Shown here: in pieces, positions 12,624-22,703 of the stretch
Layout of the letters: every line of letters starts with the position of its first letter
How positions within the stretch are numbered: the stretch's first letter is position 1
Assembly: GCA_029531795.1 (NCBI GenBank)
Contig: JAPEIS010000005.1
Coordinates: 742,001 to 806,000 of the forward strand
Source: Sclerotinia nivalis
Lineage: Eukaryota > Ascomycota > Leotiomycetes > Helotiales > Sclerotiniaceae
Length of the DNA: 64,000 nt
Direction of reading: 5' to 3'
Notes under the pieces: generated by a model
The model's database searches: none
Told to the model about the DNA's origin: nothing
The model's input: only the letters and a program-made list of their open reading frames with translations
Made by a program: the position numbers and the translations under genes

Positions 12624-14607
12624 TTACCATTCTGAAACTTCTCCTGGCTTAGGTTTTTCAACCCTAACAACCTTATCTGGATTCAATAGACACAATGGAT
12701 CAAATGCAAATTTCAGCTGTAAAACATTAGTAAAAACAATTCGGCTGAATGTCACGTATTTTGGTACATACCCTTCTCATAGCATCAACTGTATTCTCCC
12801 CCAATTCATGGTTCAGGTAGTCTCTCTTGACCAATCCAACACCATGCTCACCAGTCACAGTACCCTCCATTTCGACCGCTCTCTTGGTCATTCGATGGAT
12901 GACTTCTTCGGCGGTTTGTCTTTGGGTATCATTGTAAAGGATAATAGCTGTACTTTTTAGCATTGCTTATGATAAGCCGACATTATAGGATACTCACTGT
13001 GAAAGTTGCCATCTCCAACATGTCCCACGATCGAAGCAAACATCCCGCTCTTAGCCAAGTCCGCCTTGGTTTCTTCAATAATTTCCGGTAATCTACTCAT
13101 CGGCACGGCGACATCTGAGGTCCACACATGATCACCATCTTTTTCCCGCATGGCCATTACAGACCATAAAGCCTCTTTCCTTGCACTCCATAACTCAACC
13201 TGTTCTTCTGCATTTTTTGCGAATTCAAAAGTTTTGCTTCCGGTCGCCTTTGCTAACTTTTGAACAATACTAATTTGCTCTTTGACAGCATTAGGTGTAC
13301 CGGCAAATTTGAAGAAAAGTGTGGGTTCTTCGAGCCATTTTTTGGTTGTCATGCCTGACTTGTTAATGCTCAGCATTTGATTATCATCCAAAATTTCAAT
13401 GGCGGCGATCGGAACACCCTCAGTAACGACCTTTCCAACACAATCTGCTGCTTGTTTGATGCTTCCAAAGCTGCATACTGCCACGCTGGTAGTATTTGGT
13501 TTTGTAGTGACCTTCAATGTAGCCTCAGTGACTAGCCCAAGTGTCCCCTCACTTCCGATAAACATCTTAGTCAAATCATAACCTGCGCTACTCTTTCTTG
13601 GCCTTTGTCTCGTCTTGATAATAGTTCCATCCGCCAAAACGACAGTCAGATTCATTACCCATTCCCTCATAGTACCATATCTGTATGCATTTGTTCCACT
13701 GCACCCTGTTCCAACCATTCCGCCAATCATGGCACCTGGACCTGGATCTGGTGGGAAAAATAGGTTATCCTTCGCCAGTACTTCATTAAGAAGTTCCCAT
13801 CCTACAGCTGGTTGAACAACGACGTCCATATCATCTTTATGTAGCTTCAAAATCTTGTTCATTCTTCCAAAATCTATGCAGATACCACCCCGTGTAGGAG
13901 CGTAATGTCCTTCCAAACTTGTGCCTCCACTGTATCCAGTAACGGGTATCTTCCTCCTGTGACAAATCTTCATGATCTCGCTAACTTCTTCTGTTGATGA
14001 AGGGGAAACCACCATGAATGGTACCTCATTCGGCTTTCTCAAATGAGAGGACCATTCGCTACCTGAATGGCTCTCAAGATCTGAGTCAATTGTAGAAACA
14101 TTTTCTTTGCCCACTATTTCGACAAAATCTGCCCATGCAGATTCAAGATTTGAACGACCTGTATTATGTCGAAGAGGTTCTGTGGTCGAAAGAGGGGTAG
14201 TCGACGTCGTAGGCGCACCGGGGTTTCTAAATGAACCGAAATAATATCCTCCTATAGCCGCTGATATGATAACTGTACGGTTGGTTTATCAGCAGTGTTC
14301 AAGATGCTGTAAATGTCTCAAGAAGATCGTTTGTATGCGCACCGAATGTTAAAGCCGAATTCTTTCCTCCGGAACTTTCATTTCTATTCTTGGAGTACTG
14401 CTCCCGCTCTGCGCGTTCCTTTATCAATCGGGCCTGTGTACTTTCGTAGAGCTGCCCCTTAAATGAACGACCTTCTCCTGCATTTTGCTCTGTGGATGCA
14501 TATCTTAATCGAGTTGCGGGGGATCGAAGACAAAATTGGGATCGAGAAGAGGATGCGCGCAAGCTCGACAGCAGGGCCGATGAGGGGGCCCTTTTGGAGA
14601 ACGACAT
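12624..14607 (-). CDS. DLD1: Mitochondrial D-lactate dehydrogenase (cytochrome), FAD-linked
   Basis: Oxidises D-lactate to pyruvate, passing electrons to cytochrome c at the mitochondrial inner membrane. Exons on the minus strand are 14607-14343, 14272-12998, 12947-12772 and 12716-12624, giving 602 residues. The N-terminus is an Arg/Ser-rich presequence (MSFSKRAPSSALLSSLRASS), followed by a membrane segment (VIISAAIGGYYFGSF) as in yeast Dld1. The FAD-binding_4 domain shows TGYSGGTSLEGH, PDPGPGAMIGGMVGTGCSGT and MFIGSEGTLGLVTEATLKV. The C-terminal FAD-oxidase domain has GHVGDGNFHT and GTVTGEHGVG and ends LLNPDKVV. The length is normal. It lies head to tail with the amidase gene, about 330 bp apart. 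The symbol is by family resemblance; a D-2-hydroxyglutarate dehydrogenase paralogue is less likely because of the membrane segment. Confidence 0.93.
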
Positions 14608-15218
14608 GAATCAAATATCAATTGATGTTAAGGAACCTGGCATCGAATCGGCAGACTACCAGGAATATTGTTCGTGGATTTGGGGAAGTTTTGCGAGGTG
14701 GTATAAATATCAATTCCAACTCGTTCGCAAGGCTCGGAAATAATTTACAAGAGGATCCAAGCTTCATAAAAAGCTCCCCCACATTTCAGCACGTAATTCG
14801 TTGCATCAATTTGCTCAGTTCAGTCATGATACTGAATTGCCTACTGATTAGATACCGACTGGCAATGGGGCGTTTTCATGGTTATGTTGACAAAATACAA
14901 AATTCATGCATTAGGATTTATTATAGTATTTTTCATTAAATTGGGTTCGATTGAGAATACATCGGATATGAAGGGAACCACAGTCTTAGGATTGGAGTAA
15001 AGAGTGCGTGTTTAGGTTATCAGCCCACCAGCCCTCTTTCTACTCAATAAGATGAAACTAATCGATGCGAGACAGTATGCTTTTACTATCAGTTCGGAAC
15101 GCCCCCATCCCGTTCCCCCAAAATAATGAGCAAATTACCAGCAACTCCATCAGTCCCTCCCAACCCCACCGAACACCACATTAACCTCAATCAATGAAAA
15201 TAGTCCTCCTCGCGATGT
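14608..15218. other. Intergenic, promoter region of the D-lactate dehydrogenase gene
   Basis: Spacer between two minus-strand genes. Plus-strand open frames at 14492-14939 are short, partly antisense to the dehydrogenase presequence, and show no family features. Confidence 0.5.
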
Positions 15219-17419
15219 CTAGGCATTCTTCCATGCAGTAAATAACTGAACAGAAAATGATGGCTTGACACCACCAATAGCTCCCAAATAGGCATCCAAT
15301 TCACTGTCATTGTCAATAGGTATTGTCAAATCTTGGTCAGAAGGCCCCAACATGATGCCCTCAACACGACCAGTAATTGCCCCAGGAAATTTGGATGCAG
15401 CCAGCCGGCGTAGCTCCTCAAGAGAGGTTCCATTCAACGTATCCATCCATAATCTGGACGGGGCTGTAACGTCTGAAGCTGGATGTAACCGAAAGTAAGC
15501 AATCATAGATGACGGAGCCGCTGATGGAAATGCTTGGCCAGCTTGGTCGACATATTGTTGATCCGTATATTGGGGATGCGCAAATTGGTTTTGCATACTA
15601 CGATTCATCAAACCAGGATCATTAGCAGCGGCAAGAAGTAGGGATGGGTCAATCTGCATATCACCATGATTCTGTATATCACTGTGATTAACCATAACAG
15701 GTGTATGAGCCTGGGGTTGTGGTTGGACCTGAGCTTGTGCTTGTGCTTGTGCTTGTGCTTGTGCTTGAGCTTGGGATTGTGCATGTGCATGGGCTTGAGC
15801 TTGAGCTTGAGCTTGAGCCTGACGAGCTTGTGCTTGCATATGAGATTCTTGTGCTTGCATGTGAGACTGAGCTTGGTTCTGCGAGCGAGCATGAGCATGA
15901 GCTGCAGTTTGAATAAGTGCTTCCTGCGGATCTGGTTGGAAATTTGGTGCTTCTTCTTGACTGTGATGGAATTGTTCCATAGTTTGACCTGGTTGGAAAG
16001 TACTATCAAACTTCTTTCTCCTTGTTGGATCACGTTTAGTCTGATCATCACGAAGACGCTTCATGACGTCCCGACATAGAACTTCCATCGCCTTGACTTT
16101 TTGGGCATGCTGAGGATCAGCGTCTCCCGCCGTGAGTAGATTCTGCAATAGCTCTGATCCATTAATCCAGGACGCCTTGAGCTCCTGCCAATGCTCTTCC
16201 CCAGCTTCAAGCTTACTGGTGAAATGGTCAGCTTTCAAAGTCTGGTAGAAGGCATTACGAAGTTGCCTGGACTCCTCAGGATTTACTCCTAGTGCATTCT
16301 TGGCTTCAGCAATAGTCATACGACGCTCCAAAGTTCGCATTCGCTTTGTTACATCCCCACAAACAACATCGAGAGCTAGCTTCTTTGGATCCAGATTATC
16401 ATCGTTATTCCAGAAAACTGACTGTAGATGTTCACTCTCTTGTATGAGTCTGTCCTTGGCAGCTTCCCAACGCTCGGGTCCAGCAACGGTCTTCTTTATA
16501 ATACCTGCTTCTTCGCATATGCGTTGGAATTTTGCCCTTATATCACGATATAAACGATTATCAAGACTCAAGAAAGACTTGCTCTCATCGATAGTTGTCT
16601 CAGAAGGGAATCGAGGGGGTCCTGGAGGGTCTGCTGGGAGACCAGCCCAGCCACGGGTGCGACGACGACGTTTGCGAGCGGCCCATCGTTCTGCAGATTC
16701 GGCTTGTAACTTGGCGTAACGTTCTTGTCTTTTTGCCATAACCTCTGGACTAAGTGGTGGAGATTCAGCTCTAGAATTATTCTTGGGAGTGGATGAAGTT
16801 GGTGGTAAATCTTCCATTTGTCCTTCCATCTGCTGTTCTCCTTCTAGTAATTGTCCATTGTTGTAGAATGCCTGTTGTAATTGATTTTCTACATCTTGAT
16901 CCATCTGCTTTTTTGATTTGTTCCCATTAGGTACTCGTAACAGCCAGCGATTCTTCGCTCTGACGCGCATAAGTTCACGCTCCTTGATCTCGAATCCCTC
17001 TTCGTTGAGAATGCGAAGCATTTCGCGCTGTGAAGTATTGATGTCCCATAGTTCCTTGACGCGCTGAACGAGTGGCTCATTCCTATGTGCAGGATTTTGT
17101 TTCGAAGGGAATTCCCATTTTTTGAATTGGGTTTGAAATGCACGTTTGCTTATCAGGGTCAGTCGTTGTCAGTGCGAGTGGTACGGGTGTGCATATCGAT
17201 ATATGATGCATGATGCTATAGCTGCTATAGTTGCTATAGTATACTATAGCTTGCAGCGCAGGACAGTGCAGTGCAGTGCAGTTCAAACAAGATATAGACT
17301 TACGATGGATTAAAGGACATCGTTTCTTTCATAAATTCCATAATTTCTTCCAATGATTTTTTCTCATCAATATACATGCGATAGCATAACTCCTCCTTAT
17401 CATCCCAATCATAAACCAT
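15219..17419 (-). CDS. Clr5-domain nuclear protein with Gln/Ala repeat
   Basis: Exons on the minus strand are 17419-17304 and 17148-15219, giving 681 residues. The N-terminal 110 residues form a Clr5-type domain (starting MVYDWDDKEELCYRMYIDE, later KRAFQTQFKKWEFPSK and VKELWDINTSQREMLRIL), a fungal module named after the fission-yeast silencing factor Clr5 and thought to be DNA-binding. A basic patch follows (ERWAARKRRRRTRGW, near residues 190-205), a likely nuclear localisation signal. Two similar helical blocks come next (RLIQESEHLQSVFWNND..., SWINGSELLQNLLTAGD...) that look like an internal duplication. Then a Gln-rich tract with alternating Gln-Ala, and a conserved-looking C-terminal domain with EGIMLGPSDQDLTIPIDNDSEL. 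Function is inferred as chromatin or transcription related; targets are unknown. Confidence 0.85.
15723..15905 (-). repeat. Coding microsatellite, GCTTGT-type hexamer (Gln-Ala repeat)
   Basis: The plus strand reads repeated GCTTGT/GCTTGA hexamers (purest at about 15732-15771 and 15793-15818), encoding alternating Gln-Ala with His and Ser variants in the Clr5-domain protein. The hexamer period keeps the frame, so length changes would not break the gene. Confidence 0.85.
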
Positions 17420-18321
17420 TTTGACGGTTGTTCCCAATCGTCATCAGGATAAAAATAGCTGATTAGGTTTCAATACTCGGGGGGTTTGAGTCGTGGCTTT
17501 GACGGTACTTGGAGGTTGCCGTTGATTGCGTTGATGATGTTATAGGTCGCCGTTTTTCGGAAGATAGAAAAGGTTTGATTGATGATGGGTGGGCACAGAT
17601 CTACTAGACTCTCGTTTAATGTGGTGGTATAGTGTATAGTCACGTGATACTAGTGTTTGTGTGGTGGATTAGTCATCCATTTGCACTTTATGGTATCTCG
17701 ACATTTGTTTCCATGAATGCCAAAACGAGGGTTTACTGCGCAGTATATATATCAAACAGACTCCTCCTACTTTGAACCTATTGTTCATATCAACTGGATT
17801 CTACACAAGTCCTCTTCGAGTATACAGTCCAAATAGACCAAAACATACATTTACCCGAGGCTATCAATAGTGTACTAAAGCAGCTATGCATAAGGTATAA
17901 TCTAGCTGATATCTAACCCCCTCTATTACTATTCTCTATCCGATATAGCCACTCGAGAAATATAATCTTCTTACTGCTATTTTATATATACGGAGTTGAG
18001 TTCAGTATCTCAACTGTATCTCGCATTTGATTGCTCAGGAAACATTCAATTCATGAAAGTTGGTTATTACATACGTCATTGAGCATCGTTATGTTAAATG
18101 CTTGATTTCGCTGCCTTTCAGTTCTTTCAATCACCGAATTTGTGCTTGATCCAGATCTGAGACTCGCTTCTGCATTTCTTCTTATACAAGGTTCCAATCA
18201 CCAAGTTTAACTTGATCTAATCCTGAGATTGGCCTCACCGCACTTCTCTCTTCCCCACTGACCTTTCAATCCGAAACTCTCACTACACGTTTACTTCTAC
18301 TTCGTCGTCACATACATTATC
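17420..18321. promoter_or_regulatory. Divergent promoter region between the Clr5-domain and GH64 genes
   Basis: A 900-bp spacer read in both directions. A TATA-like GTATATATATC lies near 17742 and a TTTTATATATA stretch near 17980. The last 200 bp before 18322 are CT-rich, typical of fungal core promoters. No gene seen. Confidence 0.45.
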
Positions 18322-19463
18322 ATGCCTCAAACTCTCGATATCCAGCTACAGAACCGTTTCCCTTCAGACGAAGTGTATGCTTATATCACGGGACTAGCAC
18401 TAAACAACAATAATCGTGTCTTTCTACTGAAAGCCGATGGAAAGACACCATATTATCCCGAGTCACCACCACGTACCGTTTATCCACTTTCAGCAGACTG
18501 TGCTATTAAATTAGGTAGGCAAGGCAGTACCACTATTGCTACGATTCCGCTCCTTGCTGGAGGAAGAATCTGGTTTTCAATAGGGAAGAAGTTGGAGTTC
18601 TTCGTCAACCCGGGGCCGGCATTGGTTGAGCCATCTGTTACCAATCCTTCTGATCACAATATCAATACCAACTGGGCCTTTTGCGAGTTCACATTCAATC
18701 AAACACAAATCTATGCCAATATAAGGTCCGTTTACCTACCACATGATACCTTTCAAAATCGCTAATGTGAAACAGCTATGTCGACTTCGTTAGTCTGCCA
18801 GTCTCTATGAAACTTATTACTGAAAATGGTGGGCCACAAGAAATTAGAGGACTGAAAGCAGATGGTCTAGAGACTATATGTGAAGGTCTAAAAGCACAAA
18901 GTCGAGCCGACGGGGCAGGATGGGACAAATTGATCGTAGAATCTGGTGGCCAGAAACTTCGAGTATTGAGTCCCAATTATGAACCAGGCTTTAGTGGTTA
19001 CTATGAATCCTATGTCGATGAAGTGTGGGGTAAATATAGCAAAACACCACTAATTGTCGACACACAAGCGGAATGGAGAAAGGTTGAGGGTCGGGTATGC
19101 AACGGGCAATTAACATTTCCTGGTTTGGCAACATTTTCGAAACCATCTACCGCAGACATCTTCAGTTGTAGCTCTGGTCCGTTTGCCAACAATGCTGGAG
19201 CGACAGGACCACTCACCGCTCGCATTAGCGCGGCATTGAATCGATCGACATTGTTAAGCAATGATCACCATCCAACTAACGAAAGAGTATCAGAGTATTA
19301 TCGCCATAACATCACCAACCACTATGCTCGACTTGTCCATGAGGCAAATCACCATGGTCGTGGATATGCTTTTCCATACGATGATGTCTCTTCTGGCAAT
19401 GAGACAGATCAATCTGGTTTCGTAAGCGGATGGCCAAAATCGTTCACCGTATCTATTGGTTGA
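18322..19463 (+). CDS. GH64-type beta-1,3-glucanase-like protein (thaumatin-like fold)
   Basis: Exons 18322-18725 and 18776-19463 join in phase to 363 residues. The sequence follows the glycoside hydrolase family 64 / thaumatin-like layout: an N-terminal beta region (VYAYITGLALNNNNRVFLLK), then YVDFVSLPVSMKLITENG, SPNYEPGFSGYYESYVDEVW and a C-terminal block NHYARLVHEANHHGRGYAFPYDDV with Asp/Glu suited to catalysis. Family 64 enzymes cleave laminarin to long oligosaccharides. No signal peptide is visible from this start (MPQTLDIQLQNRF), as in many fungal family members, so it may act inside the cell or leave by an unusual route. The frame opens about 80 bp after the CT-rich leader. I am confident of the family and less so of activity. 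Confidence 0.87.
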
Positions 19464-20031
19464 GACCGGGCGGTATCCGATTTACATCCGTGTCATTACT
19501 CGATCTTGCGGTGATCCACCGGGTGATCCTCCCAAGAATACCATCTCGACACATCTATTAGTCTTTTCAGAGGCCATTTTGATTCCCATTTACTCATGCG
19601 ACGCCATTGGCAACATTTGCAAGAAGCGATTTTGATTCAGGAAAGAATCAAATTGGACAGAAGGACGATCCTGGGATTGTGACAATATTAATTCCGAAAA
19701 GTGCCATATAAGATCCGATACGATAGACATACGATTTCAAACTGCACATCATCGCCAAAAATGACGTTTGTAGAGCGGGATTATTCCTTAGGATTAGTTT
19801 TCACTTCCTCCATTCAACTCAAAAGATTGAGTTTATCTCAATCATTTAAATTATGTACTTAGCTAGGCCTATAAGCCAGCTTACCTTTATTATGTTATCT
19901 GTTAGGGGTTCGTAAGAGCCTCTAGCTGTTTTAGATAGTCTTAGACTCAGTGTAGACGTTAATTTAATCAATCAATCAATCAATCAATCGCCAAAAATGG
20001 AACCTAAACTATATAAACCATTAATATTGAT
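19464..20031. other. Intergenic 3' region of the GH64 gene with (CAAT)n
   Basis: No gene seen. It ends in a CAAT tetranucleotide run (about 19968-19989) just before the Fot1-like element. Confidence 0.6.
19967..19989. repeat. (CAAT)n microsatellite
   Basis: About five perfect AATC/CAAT units, directly upstream of the DNA transposon. Confidence 0.85.
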
Positions 20032-20033
20032 TA

Positions 20034-20089
20034 ACGTGGTTTATCATCATGTGGGCCATATCATTATGTGGGCCATTTTTACCTCAATT
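20034..20089 (+). repeat. Left terminal inverted repeat of the Fot1-like element
   Basis: Starts ACGTGGTTTATCATCATG. It carries two direct copies of a CAT(C/T)ATGTGGGCCA unit, mirrored in the right repeat. Confidence 0.93.
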
Positions 20090-20128
20090 ATTATCTCTTC
20101 ACTTCAACACACGATTTATCAATAATCT

Positions 20129-20449
20129 ATGATGGAAACGAATAATAAAGAAGTACAAATCTTTCTAATTATCGAAGTTATTCAAAAAGACAAAAAACTA
20201 AGCATTCGGAAGGCTGCTAAACTGTATAATATCCTGTGTACAATGATTCAGTACAGAATGGATGGTCTTACCCCTCGTACAGAATATCGATACAAAACCT
20301 ATAAGATTACAGAATTGGAAGAGGAAATGATTATTCAATATATATTTGATATGGATAACAAAGGGTTTTCATCTAAACTTAAGGGTGTGGAAGATATGGC
20401 GAATTACATTCTCGAATCAAGAGGTACAAAGAAAGTTGGAAAGCTTTAG
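20129..20449 (+). pseudogene. Transposase N-terminal fragment (HTH_psq / CENP-B-like DNA binding)
   Basis: An open frame of 106 codons starting MMETNNKEVQIFL. LSIRKAAKLYNI...MIQYRMDG is the pipsqueak-type helix-turn-helix, followed by the second helical unit (ITELEEEMIIQYIFDMDNKG). It ends in a stop before the DDE core. Confidence 0.8.
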
Positions 20450-20944
20450 GTTTATCGATTCGTAAAGCATCATATAGTATTAAAGATATGTTTTAATCGT
20501 ATTTATGACTTTCAAAAAGCTCTTTGCGAAGATTCCAAGCTTATTGAAGAATGGTTTCGATTGGTATCGAATATGTAAACGAAATATAGTATTCTGGATT
20601 GCGATTTCTACAACTTCAACGAAACCGGTTTCATAATGGGTATAATATACCCCAGAATGATTGTAACTAGTGTTGAACGAAATAGCAGAAACAAGGCAAT
20701 ACAACCAAGCAATAAAAAATGGGCTATAGTGATTATATATGGTAATGGGGAAAGGGAAACTATACTATCATTTTTAATAGTACAAGGATAATATCACCTT
20801 TCTAATTGGTATACGGAAAGCGGTTTTCCTACAGATTGGGTTATTAAACCTACTTCTAATGAATAAACGAATAATGAAACAGAATTAGAATAATTAAAGC
20901 ACTTCGATAAATATACAATTCATCGAATAAAGAACAAATATCGA

Positions 20945-21325
20945 ATGCTAGTATTAAATAGATATAAAAGTCACAAATCGATACCTTTTCAATCATATTG
21001 TAAATCAAATAACATAATAACGATAAAGTTATCATTACATTCAAATCACTTAACCCAACCACTTGATATTGGATGTTTTGGTATATTGAAACGAGCATAT
21101 AGTTATCAAATTGAAGGATTTATCAAGGCTTATATCAACTATATCTCGAAAGTTGAATTCTTTATAGCTTTCAAAGCTATATATCAACAATCAATTACAG
21201 CTCAGAATATGAAAACTAGCTTTCGAAAAGCAGATCTAATACCATTCGATCCTCAAACTATACTCTCAAAACTAGATATTCGAATTCGTACGTCTATCCC
21301 TCCATCCATCAATTTAAACTATTGA
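20945..21325 (+). pseudogene. Transposase DDE C-terminal fragment
   Basis: The frame keeps VLNRYKSH (second catalytic position, Asp replaced by Asn), LSLHSNHLTQPLDIGCFG and FRKADLIPFDPQTILSKL, all typical of Fot1/pogo transposases. Stops lie on both sides of it. Confidence 0.8.
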
Positions 21326-21829
21326 ATCTCTCAAACACCTCACAACCCAACTGAAACTCTTTTACAATCAACTTTAGTAAAATCTCGAATAGCTCATCAT
21401 CAATCAAACTCCCCTACACCTATATTTGAGACTATATTAGCTCTAACTAAAAATACAGAAAGATTAGCTTATGAAAATACACTTTTAAATACAAAGAATC
21501 ATATACTTCGAAAAACAAATAAAATATTAAACAAACATCGACACACTAAAAAGATTCAACTACATAATAAAGAAATACTTACTGAACAGAAAACTGAAGA
21601 TATATTATCTCAACAAAAAATTGATATTCAGATTCAATACAACAAACATCAAAATAAAGGGAATTCTAATAGAAAAACATCTTCTAATAGATACTATAAT
21701 AAATATAGAAAGTCAAATCATAATTCAAGAACTTGTCAAATCAATGTAATAGATTCTAGATTATTAGATTCTTAATAGTTTCAATCAATTGATTTAGTGG
21801 TTGTTGAATAATATGAATTTGAATGTACG

Positions 21830-21885
21830 AATTGAGGTAAAAGTGGCCCACATGATGATATGGCCCACATGATGATAAACCACGT
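21830..21885 (-). repeat. Right terminal inverted repeat of the Fot1-like element
   Basis: Reverse complement of 20034-20089 with two differences. Both are consistent with C-to-T type changes on one strand. Confidence 0.93.
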
Positions 21886-22421
21886 TAGCCATTTCAATTT
21901 TTATTTTTATTTAACTCTACAAGTATTAGTAAAGAACAATCATCCTCTGTGCATAAATATCAACCCGCTTTTCCACCATACCATCCACCATCCACCATCC
22001 AAACAATTATCTATTGTGTCAAGGTTAGAGCACTAGTAGAACGCAGTGGAACCTTATCGGCTCAATTATTGAGGTATATAATAGAACAGTCAATATGTGT
22101 GTATGAAAACTCTGATCTGGTCTATATAAAGCTTGCTTATTCAGCATAATCCCTGACATATTACACAATAATACACAACATAATACATATCCACATATCC
22201 ACATCACATCATTAATTCTTACAAAAGCTAGCTAGCTAGTAAATGCAAATAAATGCCTTCCTCCTAACTCGTATAAAAACAATATCGAAAATGTTACATA
22301 TATATATTCTCGATATTTCTACATTTGTATCCCGTATTCCGCATTCCACACTCTTCAATTTATACTCCGCATTAACCTTGCGCTGTATGACGAGCTCATA
22401 ACAAAATTTCGGAAGGCTATA

Positions 22422-22530
22422 TAGGTAGGTAGGTAGGTAGGTAGGTAGGTAGGTAGGTATGTAGGTATGTAGGTATACAGGTAGGTGGGTAGGTAGGTAG
22501 ATATATATATACACAGGTAGGTAGGTATTT
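22422..22530. repeat. (TAGG)n microsatellite, partly imperfect
   Basis: A pure run at about 22422-22459, then interrupted TAGG/TATG units and a short AT block to about 22530. Confidence 0.9.
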
Positions 22531-22532
22531 GA

Positions 22533-22555
22533 ATGGATGGATGGATGGATGGATG
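22533..22555. repeat. (ATGG)n microsatellite
   Basis: About five to six perfect ATGG units. Confidence 0.88.
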
Positions 22556-22703
22556 ATAATTAGATATAGAGAACAGAGAATATAAAATTACAAGGTGAAG
22601 ATTCTAGCACAAAAAGAGTGACGTTATTCGTATTCATACTCATAGTCATACAGAAGATTTCTCTTCGAAACCCTTTCCTTCCTTTCTTAATCACAATTTT
22701 GCT

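Larger units (their letters stand above)
20034..21885 (+). mobile_element. Degenerate Fot1/pogo-type (Tc1-mariner superfamily) DNA transposon
   Basis: The 1852-bp element is bounded by 56-bp terminal inverted repeats (20034-20089 and 21830-21885, two mismatches) and by a TA dinucleotide on each side (20032-20033, 21886-21887), the target duplication of this superfamily. The interior encodes remnants of a Fot1-like transposase in order: an HTH_psq/CENP-B-type N-terminus (LSIRKAAKLYNI, QYRMDG), a DDE core (YNFNETGF, VLNRYKSH, LTQPLDIGCFGILKRAY) and a Lys-rich tail. Several stops and frame breaks split it. Both visible catalytic Asp positions (family NFDETG and VLDGHxSH) read Asn here. The length fits Fot1-family elements, including the roughly 1.8-kb ones known from Sclerotiniaceae. 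Non-autonomous and dead. Confidence 0.92.
21888..22703. other. Intergenic with tetranucleotide microsatellites
   Basis: No gene seen. It contains (TAGG)n and (ATGG)n runs downstream of the copper amine oxidase gene. Confidence 0.6.

Noticed and set aside
14492..14939. Plus-strand gene over 14492-14939
   Set aside because: Partly antisense to the mitochondrial presequence of the D-lactate dehydrogenase; no family features and no clear promoter.
15666..16079. Plus-strand frames rich in Leu/Cys over 15666-16079
   Set aside because: They are the complement of the Gln-Ala repeat in the Clr5-domain gene; their composition is forced by the hexamer.
22422..22555. CRISPR-like regular repeat
   Set aside because: Simple tetranucleotide microsatellites without spacers, in a eukaryotic genome.
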